DNA from: Chordibacter sp038110535
GTDB lineage: Bacteria; Verrucomicrobiota; Verrucomicrobiia; Opitutales; Seribacteraceae
Length of the DNA: 64,000 bases
NCBI GenBank assembly: GCA_038110535.1
Contig: JAYNJW010000003.1
Span: forward strand, 22,928 to 86,927
Direction of reading: 5' to 3'
Numbering within the stretch: position 1 is the stretch's first letter; each line of letters begins with the position of its first letter. Both the position numbers and the translations under genes were made by a program. This document shows, piece by piece, positions 1 to 7,903 of this stretch. The notes under the pieces are model-generated. The model did not search any database and was not told the origin of the DNA. It was given only the letters and a program-made list of their open reading frames with translations.

Positions 1-1
1 A

Positions 2-295
2 ATGCTCAACCAATTTCTTGATCGGAATGTTGATTTTCTCAAAATAGATATCGAAGGAAATGAATTAGAGGTTTTAAAATCATGTTCTGATAGTCTCAAA
101 AATGTAAGTAAAATCTTCCTCGAATATCATTCATTCAAGGATTCCAACCAACAGCTAAGTGATTTACTCAAAATACTGGAGGATAACCACTTCCGGTACT
201 TCTTAAATTCAGCAACCCAAAGAACCAAGCCATTTGTTTTCAAATCGAACGATGTGATGGACTTGCAAGTTAACATCTATGCTTGGAAGAGTTAG
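2..295 (+). CDS. FkbM-family methyltransferase, C-terminal part (cut by window edge)
   Basis: This is the C-terminal 97 residues of a SAM-dependent methyltransferase of the FkbM family, which usually O-methylates sugars or other small acceptors. Residues 12-27 carry the family motif (F-L-K-I-D-I-E-G-N-E, then L-E-V-L). The N-terminal SAM-binding half lies off the left edge, so the methionine at position 2 is probably internal. The last 17 bases overlap the next gene. It is one of five FkbM-type proteins in the window. The family call is fairly safe; the acceptor is unknown. Confidence 0.8.
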   Translation: MLNQFLDRNVDFLKIDIEGNELEVLKSCSDSLKNVSKIFLEYHSFKDSNQQLSDLLKILEDNHFRYFLNSATQRTKPFVFKSNDVMDLQVNIYAWKS

Positions 296-971
296 AGAAC
301 TTAAAAAAGCTACGAGTGCGTTTCTAGCCCTAAATAAAATAAGATTTGGTTCACTTCGGACAATAAACCCGGTCGATCGGGACTTTGGATTTAATTTAGG
401 AACACCTATTGATAGGTATTACATCGAGAATTTTATCAGAGAGCACAGGCATTTGATTCAAGGAGAGGTATTGGAAGTTGGCGAAGATAGCTACACTTCT
501 AAATATGCTCGAGGAGAGCATCGTTTAACCGTTTTAAATGTGGTTGATAAACCAGGTTGTTTAAAAGGTGATTTGGAGAGTGGCAATGGTATACCTGAGA
601 ATGCTTTCGACTGCGTAATTATGACACAAACTCTCCCGTTTATCTATGATGTAAAATCAGCAGTTTTTCATGTGCATAAAATGCTCAAACCAGGTGGTCA
701 TCTTCTCGCCACAAATCCATGCATAAGCCAAATATCTCGATTTGATATGGATAGATGGGGCGATTACTGGCGATTTACTCCTCTCTCCATTATGCGACTC
801 TTGGAAAATTATTTTCCGAAGGATAATATTAAAATAGATGCACATGGAAATTCGCTCACTGCAACTTGCTTTATTCAGGGTATTCCCTGTGAAAAACTTA
901 GTCCCCGAGAACTCGATCACGCAGATCAGGACTACCCTGTAACCATTACCACATTAGCTCAAAAAGCCTAG
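279..971 (+). CDS. class I SAM-dependent methyltransferase
   Basis: A 230-residue cytoplasmic methyltransferase-like protein. A degenerate SAM-binding motif I (V-L-E-V-G-E) is at about 64-69, an acidic stretch D-C-V-I-M-T at 111-116, and the L-K-P-G-G loop typical of Methyltransf_11 proteins at 136-140. Motif I has a Glu where glycine-rich sequence is usual, so SAM binding is inferred from the overall pattern. Its ATG lies inside the preceding FkbM gene (17-base overlap) and its TAG overlaps the next GTG by one base. It probably modifies a sugar of the same glycan; the substrate is unknown. Confidence 0.72.
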   Translation: MLGRVRELKKATSAFLALNKIRFGSLRTINPVDRDFGFNLGTPIDRYYIENFIREHRHLIQGEVLEVGEDSYTSKYARGEHRLTVLNVVDKPGCLKGDLESGNGIPENAFDCVIMTQTLPFIYDVKSAVFHVHKMLKPGGHLLATNPCISQISRFDMDRWGDYWRFTPLSIMRLLENYFPKDNIKIDAHGNSLTATCFIQGIPCEKLSPRELDHADQDYPVTITTLAQKA

Positions 972-1499
972 TGTTCTTAACGAGAGCATTTAAACAGTTC
1001 CTGAAGCGTTCCTTTCCTTCCAGTAAAACTCTTAATGGGTGTGCCGTGCTTCTATATCATAGAGTATTTAAGCCTACAATTGATTCTCAGTTACTTTCAG
1101 TGCATCCGGAAAACTTTGAGCAACACCTGATCTTTCTTAAAGAGAACTATGAATTGATTTCTACCCAGACGCTCAAAGAAAGAATTATAACTAAAAATCT
1201 TTCTAACCGCTCCATATGCCTAACCTTTGATGATGGATATTATGATAATTTCAGTGAGGCATTACCTATCTTGGAGAAATATCAAATACCTGCCACAATC
1301 TTTGTTTGCACTGGTAATATTGGTACTGAAAATGAATTCTGGTGGGACATGTTGGAAAATCTTCTTCTAGCAAATAAAGAAAAATATTTAACATGGAACG
1401 CCCTATCGGATGTACGGGATGAAGTATTGGATCGGTACCTTAATCTTCAGGAAGGTTTAAAGACCCTCAATGTTCATGACCGTATGGCTATCTTTCAGC
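971..1499 (+). CDS. polysaccharide deacetylase, N-terminal part (ends in an assembly gap)
   Basis: N-terminal part of a NodB-type polysaccharide deacetylase (carbohydrate esterase 4), which removes N-acetyl or related acyl groups with a metal-bound Asp/His site. The catalytic and metal-binding T-F-D-D-G motif is at residues 85-89, followed by the usual segment leading to P-A-T-I-F-V. The GTG start overlaps the previous stop by one base (TAGTG). The reading frame runs into ten N bases. The fragment after the gap holds the remaining motifs in a different frame, as expected if the true gap length is not ten. No signal peptide is evident, so a cytoplasmic or lipid-linked substrate is possible. 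Confidence 0.85.
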
Positions 1500-1509
1500 N
1501 NNNNNNNNN
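1500..1509. other. assembly gap (10 N) inside the deacetylase gene
   Basis: Ten N bases. The flanking halves of the deacetylase are in different frames, so ten is probably a placeholder length, not the true one. Confidence 0.97.
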
Positions 1510-1907
1510 ATCAAGAACCTAGAAAGAACTATCGTTCCCTAAACTCAGAGGAGTTAAAGAAACTCGAGTCCTCACCCCTGATTACGCTTGGTTCCCATAC
1601 TCAAAATCATTACTCACTTGGTAAAATCGAGTTTGCCAGAGCCCAGGAAGAAATTTGCACCAGTACAAGGGAGATAAGAAATTACACGACATCCAGGCAT
1701 TTGCCTTTTTCTTATCCATTCGGAGGATCTTCGGACTGCAGAGAAGATCTTGAAGAAGTTTTTGCAAATGAGGGAATTGATGCAGTTTTCCTTAATCAAT
1801 TCGGCATTGCTAACCATGATACAAATATTCGTGAAATACCGAGAGTTCTGGTGCGAAATTTAAATCAGTCAGAGTTCAAAACGCACCTTGAAGGTTTGTG
1901 GAACTGA
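1510..1907 (+). CDS. polysaccharide deacetylase, C-terminal part (begins in an assembly gap)
   Basis: C-terminal part of the same NodB-type deacetylase. It carries the second metal-binding motif H-T-Q-N-H (in G-S-H-T-Q-N-H) and the later F-S-Y-P-F-G motif of the fold. Together with the T-F-D-D-G of the upstream piece, all main active-site elements are present, so the gene is probably intact in the organism. The TGA at its end overlaps the start of the next glycosyltransferase by ten bases. Confidence 0.85.
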
Positions 1908-3238
1908 ATAATCTGGCATTTATTAATTACACTGCCTCAGGAGGCGGCGCGGGGAGAATCTGCTCTCTTTTGCATCAAGCATTTAATGGTTCTTTCTTGT
2001 ACAATAAGTTCGAGCAAGATTTGGACAAAGGAATTGTCAAAATCGATAATTTTAGATTCAGGAACCAGTTTCATAAAACCATCAAATATCTGCTCGATTT
2101 ATCCCTGAACAAAAGATGGCCATACATCCCTAGAGTTTTCAGTTTTATTTTGAACTATTTATCCGAGCCTTTGCGAAGAATAAACATTCAATTGGGGAAA
2201 GAGGACTTTTGTTTCCCTGGGACATCATGTCCATCCAAGTTTTTGATAAAGAAACCTACCTTGGTTCATTTGCACAACCCCTTCCCGGATTATTTTGATC
2301 TTCGATCTTTAAAGGTTTTATCAGAAAAATATCCTTTACTCATCACAGCCCATGATTGTTGGTTAATGACTGGTCATTGTGCTCATCCAATCGGTTGCCA
2401 TCGATTTAAGACTGGTTGTGGGCATTGCCCAGATCTTAGCATTCCTCCTTCGATTTTAAGGGATCATACGAGACAAAACTTGGATACAAAAATCAGGATC
2501 TACAATTCCTCCAAGATGTATCTCGCAACTCCATGTAATTGGCTCAAAGAAAAAATTCTCGAATCAAAAGTAGGTACTTTTTTTGAAGAGATTCGTGTTA
2601 TTCCTAATGGAATTCAAACGGATCATTTCTTTCCAATCCCCAATAAAAAGGAACTTCGTAAAAAGTATGATTTGAGTACAAATGCTCTTATATTTTGTTT
2701 TGTAGGGAATCGGGTAACAGATAATCCATGGAAAGACTTTCAACTTATGTTGAAAAGTCTTGAGATTTTTTCCATAAATCATCCTCGGAAAGTCATTTTT
2801 TTGTGCGTAGGAGAGGAAAGAGAAACAATCTCATTCCCTAACTTGGAATGCCGATTCATCAAGAGTACCAACGAAATAAAGGAACTTAACGAAATATATA
2901 ATTGTGCAGATTATTATTTCCACTTGGCAAAAGCAGACACTTTCCCAAATACAATCTTAGAGGCACAGGCATGCGGACTTCCTGTATTTGCAAATCCCAT
3001 CTGCGGAATTTCTGAACAAATACTTGATGGTAAAACGGGTTGGTTCCTACGAGATTCCTCCCCCGATGATATTGCCAGCAGAATTTCAGGATATTTGGAA
3101 GACTCCAACTATCCTGAAATGCAAAACAATTGTCGTTCCCATATAGAAAATAATTTTTCTGTAGAAAAAATGATTTCATCCTATTCAGCATTCTATTCAG
3201 ACATCTTAAAGTCTCGGTCTTTTAGTTCCCAAAATTAA
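1898..3238 (+). CDS. glycosyltransferase family 4, WcaC-like
   Basis: A 446-residue GT-B glycosyltransferase that transfers a sugar from a nucleotide donor to the growing glycan at the inner face of the membrane. Evidence: the N-terminal A-S-G-G-G-A-G-R loop (13-20), the segment H-D-C-W-L-M-T-G-H-C at about 152-161 followed by a Cys-rich C-x5-C-H...C-G-H-C pattern typical of the WcaC/colanic-acid type, and the C-terminal donor site N-T-I-L-E-A-Q-A-C-G-L-P. The start is GTG at 1898 (ten-base overlap). A CTG at 1904 that overlaps the previous stop as CTGA is an alternative two codons later. Confidence 0.85.
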   Translation: MELNNLAFINYTASGGGAGRICSLLHQAFNGSFLYNKFEQDLDKGIVKIDNFRFRNQFHKTIKYLLDLSLNKRWPYIPRVFSFILNYLSEPLRRINIQLGKEDFCFPGTSCPSKFLIKKPTLVHLHNPFPDYFDLRSLKVLSEKYPLLITAHDCWLMTGHCAHPIGCHRFKTGCGHCPDLSIPPSILRDHTRQNLDTKIRIYNSSKMYLATPCNWLKEKILESKVGTFFEEIRVIPNGIQTDHFFPIPNKKELRKKYDLSTNALIFCFVGNRVTDNPWKDFQLMLKSLEIFSINHPRKVIFLCVGEERETISFPNLECRFIKSTNEIKELNEIYNCADYYFHLAKADTFPNTILEAQACGLPVFANPICGISEQILDGKTGWFLRDSSPDDIASRISGYLEDSNYPEMQNNCRSHIENNFSVEKMISSYSAFYSDILKSRSFSSQN

Positions 3239-3249
3239 TTAGTTTTACT

Positions 3250-4296
3250 ATGAAAATTCTTGTTTCCGGTTCCTCTGGTTTAATTGGTTCAGAAGTGTGT
3301 TGTTATTTCTCTAACCAGGGATATCAGATTCATGGAATAGACAATAATCAACGTGCGGTTTTTTTTGGTCCTCAGGGAGATACTTCTTGGCGGCTCAAAG
3401 AATTAAAAGCTGGCCTACCCTCATTTAGCCATCATGAGCTAGACATTAGAGACCGTTCCAAAGTTCTGGATATCATTAAAGAGATCAAACCAGATGCAAT
3501 TGTTCACACTGCAGCACAACCATCACATGATAAGGCCGCCTCTATTCCATTTGACGATTTCGATGTCAATGCAGGTGGAACACTCAATTTACTCGAAGCT
3601 TGTCGACAGGTTTGTCCAGATTCTCCATTTGTTCATATGTCGACCAATAAAGTCTATGGCGATGGACCTAATTTAATAAAATTAAAGGAGTTGGAGTCCA
3701 GGTGGGAATACGACGACCCTAAATTTGCAAGCGGCATACCAGAAACTTTTTCTATTGATCAATGCAAACACTCTTTATTTGGAGCATCTAAAGTTGCCGC
3801 AGATGTGATGGTACAAGAATACGGCAGATACTTTGGCATGGCCACATGTTGTTTGCGCGGAGGCTGCCTTACCGGTCCGTCACACTCTGGCGTAGAACTG
3901 CATGGGTTTCTTAGTTACCTTGTTAAATGCAATCTGGATGAAAAAACCTACAACATATTCGGATACAAAGGAAAACAGGTTCGCGATAATATCCACTCCG
4001 AAGATGTTGCTAGATTTATCGAATTTTTTATACGGGCTCCAAGATTTGGAGAGGTTTATAATTTGGGAGGCGGAAAAGCAAATAGTTGCTCGATCTTGGA
4101 AGCTTTTCAAATTTGTGAAGAGTTTTCAGGCCAAAAACAAAAATATGAATATTTGGATGAAAACCGTATTGGCGACCATATCTGCTACTACAGTGACCTC
4201 ACCAAGATTAAAGACCACTATCCCGAGTTTGAAATCAAACACTCTTTAGCCTCCACAATTCAGCAGATTGTTGAGGCTCAGAACCGGCGTAAATAA
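3250..4296 (+). CDS. NAD-dependent epimerase/dehydratase, CDP-paratose 2-epimerase-like
   Basis: An extended short-chain dehydrogenase (348 residues) acting on a nucleotide sugar. The Rossmann motif G-S-S-G-L-I-G is at 7-13, followed by an early G-I-D-N-N-Q-R-A-V-F-F-G-P segment and a later G-G-C-L-T-G-P and V-R-D-N-I-H-S-E-D-V, which are typical of the CDP-paratose 2-epimerase-like branch. The usual catalytic Tyr of Y-x3-K is Phe177 here (F-G-A-S-K181), so the chemistry may differ from a standard epimerase. The CDP-glucose dehydratase and paratose synthase genes are not in the window, so the substrate name is only a family label. A second relative lies at 23.3 kb. Confidence 0.8.
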   Translation: MKILVSGSSGLIGSEVCCYFSNQGYQIHGIDNNQRAVFFGPQGDTSWRLKELKAGLPSFSHHELDIRDRSKVLDIIKEIKPDAIVHTAAQPSHDKAASIPFDDFDVNAGGTLNLLEACRQVCPDSPFVHMSTNKVYGDGPNLIKLKELESRWEYDDPKFASGIPETFSIDQCKHSLFGASKVAADVMVQEYGRYFGMATCCLRGGCLTGPSHSGVELHGFLSYLVKCNLDEKTYNIFGYKGKQVRDNIHSEDVARFIEFFIRAPRFGEVYNLGGGKANSCSILEAFQICEEFSGQKQKYEYLDENRIGDHICYYSDLTKIKDHYPEFEIKHSLASTIQQIVEAQNRRK

Positions 4297-4302
4297 CAAA
4301 AA

Positions 4303-5451
4303 TTGTTAACCCCAAAACCAATACTTTTAGTAACTGAAACTCCTCCGGGGACTCCAAATGGCTTTGGAGTTACCCTGGATTGCTTGTTTAAAAATATAGA
4401 CCATCGGGTTCTTTACACGGATGTCTCATTCAAAATCCACGGAGATAATAATGGATATATTCTTGGGCAGGTCCCATTTCACAGTTCCCGAAGGTATTTT
4501 TTAAATTTTCTTTTCGGCTTAATTCCAGAATGGAGAGGTCGGTACTCGCATAAATGGCTCAAGACGAATCTAGGGAAGGAATATTCTGCCGTTTATGCAT
4601 TCGTCTACTCTGTGGAATGCATTAAGTTCTCCAATTGGATTTCTGGTGTACTTGGAATTCCCCTATTGATTCATCTGGCAGATCACTCCAAGGATTTTCA
4701 ATCAATTGAAATAACAAAAACTCTACAGGAATGCTCCAAAGTAATCTGTATCACTGGCGAGATGCAGAAAAGTTATGAAACCATACTTGGCCGTAACGAT
4801 ATAGAGGTTTTGCATAATGGTGCCGAGGATCGTTGTTTTAACATTCAGGAGCCTAAAAACTCTCCTTTTAGCAAAGATAATCCCTTTAGGTTTTGTTTTC
4901 TGGGTGGGCTATTCTCCCATCTTCACGGTGACTGTATTGAAGACTTTTTTGTAGCCATTAAGGAGGTAAGGAAAAAATATCAATGGGTTGAGTTTAATCT
5001 TTTTGGGCAAAAGCAACCAGCAAGCTTTCTTAATGAATTTCTTTCCCTTGATGGCGTAAAGTATCATGGGATCATAATGCCACTCGATAAAAAGTTTGAG
5101 ATCATGGAGCAGTCTCACTGTTTCCTCATACCTTCTTCTTTCAATCCGAATAAACACGAAGATTACAAATACTCATTTCCTACCAAGTTACCTGAATTGA
5201 TTGCCTGTGGCCGGCCCATTTTATCTTACGGTCCTGCCGACACTTCAGCGAATAGACTGCTCAATCAGCATAATATTGGTATCCGTATTCACAACCGTTC
5301 AGTGGATGATTTAGTCAGAAATATGCTGGAATTGATCGAAAAATATTCACAAAACTTAGATTTCGCAAAAAACTCACGCAAGCTAGCAGAAACGGATTTA
5401 TCAGCGGATCAAGTGCGTTCAAGACTCTCTAAAATAATTGGAACCTTATGA
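4303..5451 (+). CDS. glycosyltransferase, GT-B fold (GT4-like)
   Basis: A 382-residue GT-B type glycosyltransferase. The N-terminus has a P-N-G-F-G-V-T acceptor-domain loop (about 18-24). The C-terminal half shows R-F-C-F-L-G-G-L-F as the start of the second Rossmann domain and L-P-E-L-I-A-C-G-R-P-I-L-S-Y-G-P as the donor-binding region. The exact GT4 E-x7-E motif is not clear, so the family number is less certain than the fold. It starts at TTG, seven bases after the previous stop. The next gene overlaps its end as ATGA. Confidence 0.75.
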   Translation: MLTPKPILLVTETPPGTPNGFGVTLDCLFKNIDHRVLYTDVSFKIHGDNNGYILGQVPFHSSRRYFLNFLFGLIPEWRGRYSHKWLKTNLGKEYSAVYAFVYSVECIKFSNWISGVLGIPLLIHLADHSKDFQSIEITKTLQECSKVICITGEMQKSYETILGRNDIEVLHNGAEDRCFNIQEPKNSPFSKDNPFRFCFLGGLFSHLHGDCIEDFFVAIKEVRKKYQWVEFNLFGQKQPASFLNEFLSLDGVKYHGIIMPLDKKFEIMEQSHCFLIPSSFNPNKHEDYKYSFPTKLPELIACGRPILSYGPADTSANRLLNQHNIGIRIHNRSVDDLVRNMLELIEKYSQNLDFAKNSRKLAETDLSADQVRSRLSKIIGTL

Positions 5452-6242
5452 TCTCCGTTAGCTCCCTTTTGCTAAAATCATCAATCTTGCGAAAGAGTAT
5501 AGTGACTAATATAAAGTCGAAATACTTCCACGAACTTGGTTTGTCTATCCCCCTCAATAATAGCTATTGGGCTCATATTCGTGAAAACGACTCCTATAAT
5601 TCTTTTTCAGAAATCTTTATTCAGCAAGAATATGAGAACTTTATACCAAAGGAGGATCTGCTTAAGGTTATAGACTTGGGTGCTCACTATGGATACTTCA
5701 GCCTTTGGTTGCAGTCCAAAATAGGTTCGGATAAGTTTCGCTCATTATTAATCGAACCCTCTTCATTTTGTAGTCGATCCTTAGAAAACTTAATTTCTCA
5801 ACCAAAACTACAAGGAAGGTTCAAATACCTTGCAGGAGCTATAAGTGATTCCCAAAATCAAACCACACAATTTTACGATCGTCCATTCATGGCCGGTTCC
5901 AAGTTTAACAATTCTGGAAACATGTCTTCCAAACAAGTAAAAATTGTTAAACAAGATGAAATAATCGCAACTTTGCCTCCCCCTTATGATTTAATCAAAT
6001 GTGATATTGAAGGAGCCGAATGGGACTTAATTGAACACTACCAAGAAATATTATTTCAATCCAAATATTTACTCATGGAATGGCATAGCTGGCATTCCGG
6101 AGGCGGCGGCTTGAATCAAATTATTCAAGGCATAAAAAATTTAGGCTTTGACCTTGTGAAATCATCTAAACCTCATGTGGCAAAAGGAGTAGATGGTGAA
6201 GTAGGTTTGTTCCTTGCTCACAATCAAAAGTTTCTAGGTTGA
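5448..6242 (+). CDS. FkbM-family methyltransferase
   Basis: A complete FkbM-type SAM-dependent methyltransferase (264 residues), presumably putting an O-methyl group on a sugar. SAM motif I is K-V-I-D-L-G-A-H-Y-G at 73-82, the acidic E-P-S that contacts SAM is at 103-105, and the family motif I-K-C-D-I-E-G-A-E is at 183-191. The ATG overlaps the previous TGA by four bases (ATGA), and its own end overlaps the next gene the same way (TTGA). The family is clear; the acceptor is unknown. Confidence 0.85.
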   Translation: MISVSSLLLKSSILRKSIVTNIKSKYFHELGLSIPLNNSYWAHIRENDSYNSFSEIFIQQEYENFIPKEDLLKVIDLGAHYGYFSLWLQSKIGSDKFRSLLIEPSSFCSRSLENLISQPKLQGRFKYLAGAISDSQNQTTQFYDRPFMAGSKFNNSGNMSSKQVKIVKQDEIIATLPPPYDLIKCDIEGAEWDLIEHYQEILFQSKYLLMEWHSWHSGGGGLNQIIQGIKNLGFDLVKSSKPHVAKGVDGEVGLFLAHNQKFLG

Positions 6243-7213
6243 AAGAATATGGAGAAATCCCAGGAGGTAAAAATGAACTCAAACCCCTGCTCTATCCATT
6301 CCATCGATCCTATCCCATTAAAATTTGGTCCAAATTCAGATGGTTTCAAAATTCTCGCCTGCCATCTCTTTTACCAACTCTTAACAAAAAGAGAAAATGG
6401 CTTACAGTAATCGATCGCTTGGGTGCCCCGGGAGACGCTTTGATAACTTCAAATGTCATCCGTTGCATTAAGGACAACTGCCCTAACTTAAAGATAAATT
6501 GTATAACTCCACATCCTGAACTTCTGAAACTCGACCCTAATATTGATTCAATTAATAAAAAAGAAACATTTTATTCATTTGATTCAACTTATTGGGAATT
6601 AATCGTACGTAAGGAAAAGAAAATAAATATCATTAGGCATAATCTGGATAGGCTCGGCATTCAAGAATACGAATACAAAGCAAGATATTATATTTCCAAA
6701 GAAGAGAAGGAATGGGCAAAAGATAAAATCAATCGTTTGAACAAGCCTATCATTGGCATTTGTACCAAAAGCAAAGAAACAGTTAAGAATTGGCCTGAAA
6801 GCAACTGGAAATCTCTAGTAGAAACTCTTACTACAATTGGGCAGGTAATTCACCTCGGAGATAACTCAGAACCTGTTTTTGATCAAATTCCTCGATTTGC
6901 CGGCAAATGTTCAATGAGGCAATCAGCTGCATTGCTATATCATTGCAAATGTTTTATCGGCCCTGACAGCCTGCTTATGCACATTGCCAACGGACTTAAT
7001 GTTCCCAGCGTAATCATTTTTGGGGGGGCAAGACCCGTGAACTGCTTCGGATATGACGGGAATGTTAATCTTTCTTCTCGTACCAATTGTAGCCCTTGCT
7101 GGATTCACAAAGGCTATGAATCATGCAATGAAGATATGAAATGCATGAAGCATATTACTTTGGATACGGTCTTTAAAAATACATTACAAATGCTATCTAA
7201 TCTACAAAACTAA
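6239..7213 (+). CDS. glycosyltransferase family 9 (heptosyltransferase-like)
   Basis: A 324-residue GT9 protein of the ADP-heptose:LPS heptosyltransferase type. The N-terminal acceptor-side motif R-L-G-A-P-G-D-A-L is at 60-68 and the C-terminal donor-side motif G-P-D-S-L-L-M-H-I-A-N-G-L at about 241-253. A Cys cluster near the C-terminus (C-S-P-C, then two more Cys) is common in GT9 subgroups. The TTG start overlaps the previous stop (TTGA). GT9 enzymes also transfer sugars other than heptose, so the donor is not fixed by sequence. A second GT9 gene lies at 49.9 kb. Confidence 0.87.
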   Translation: MKEYGEIPGGKNELKPLLYPFHRSYPIKIWSKFRWFQNSRLPSLLPTLNKKRKWLTVIDRLGAPGDALITSNVIRCIKDNCPNLKINCITPHPELLKLDPNIDSINKKETFYSFDSTYWELIVRKEKKINIIRHNLDRLGIQEYEYKARYYISKEEKEWAKDKINRLNKPIIGICTKSKETVKNWPESNWKSLVETLTTIGQVIHLGDNSEPVFDQIPRFAGKCSMRQSAALLYHCKCFIGPDSLLMHIANGLNVPSVIIFGGARPVNCFGYDGNVNLSSRTNCSPCWIHKGYESCNEDMKCMKHITLDTVFKNTLQMLSNLQN

Positions 7214-7215
7214 TT

Positions 7216-7899
7216 ATGAATCAAATTCCTTTAATCGATCTTCCTGCAGTATCCTTAGAATCATTGGTTTTCAACATGATTTTAGGAGCTATTCTATCAT
7301 CTTTAATCGGTTGGCATTATTCTCAAAGAACAAAAAAGAAGGTTTTGCGTCCAGAACTTGGTTTTGTACTTCCTGTGATTTGCCTTACGACACTTCTGGT
7401 TATTTCAGTGGTAAAGTCTTCCCTAGCCTTGTCATTGGGGCTGGTTGGGGCCCTTTCGATTGTCAGGTTCAGGACTCCAGTAAAGGAACCAGAGGAGTTA
7501 GCCTACATATTCCTCGCCATTGCATTGGGTTTGGCCCTTGGAGCAGATCAAAGAGAGGTTGCCGCTATTTCCATACCGATCGTCTTGGTCTTCATCTCAG
7601 CCACCAGCTTACTTGCGAAAAAAAACTCCCATCCGAAGGGCAATTTACTAATGAATGTTGAAGTGCCCAGGACTCCACCCTCAGACATAAATTTGGATCA
7701 GGTTTTGAATTCAATTTCCAAGATTTGCCCGACCATAGAAATTCGAAAGATACATCAAGATCAAAACCATTTTATGATTGTGGCCATTATGAATTTTGAG
7801 AGTAAGGCTAAACTATCGGAATTCTCCTCGAACTTTAATACAGAATATCCGGAAGGTCGCTTCACCCTATTGGATGATTCTTCCCTCCCTGTGGAGTAA
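7216..7899 (+). CDS. DUF4956 membrane protein
   Basis: A 227-residue integral membrane protein with four or five membrane segments in the first 135 residues. The DUF4956 signature lies at about 69-110, including L-G-L-V-G-A-L-S-I-V-R-F-R-T-P and a following P-E-E-L-A-Y segment. A soluble domain of about 85 residues follows. No biochemical role is established for the family. It is typically found beside CotH and VTC-domain genes, as here, which suggests one membrane-associated complex or pathway. The ATG follows the GT9 stop by two bases, and the CotH gene starts four bases after its stop. Confidence 0.85.
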   Translation: MNQIPLIDLPAVSLESLVFNMILGAILSSLIGWHYSQRTKKKVLRPELGFVLPVICLTTLLVISVVKSSLALSLGLVGALSIVRFRTPVKEPEELAYIFLAIALGLALGADQREVAAISIPIVLVFISATSLLAKKNSHPKGNLLMNVEVPRTPPSDINLDQVLNSISKICPTIEIRKIHQDQNHFMIVAIMNFESKAKLSEFSSNFNTEYPEGRFTLLDDSSLPVE

Positions 7900-7903
7900 C
7901 AAT

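Noticed and set aside
7796..7903. Longer start for the CotH protein
   Set aside because: It lies inside the DUF4956 gene and encodes no signal or domain; ATG 7904 comes just after the previous stop and before the membrane anchor.
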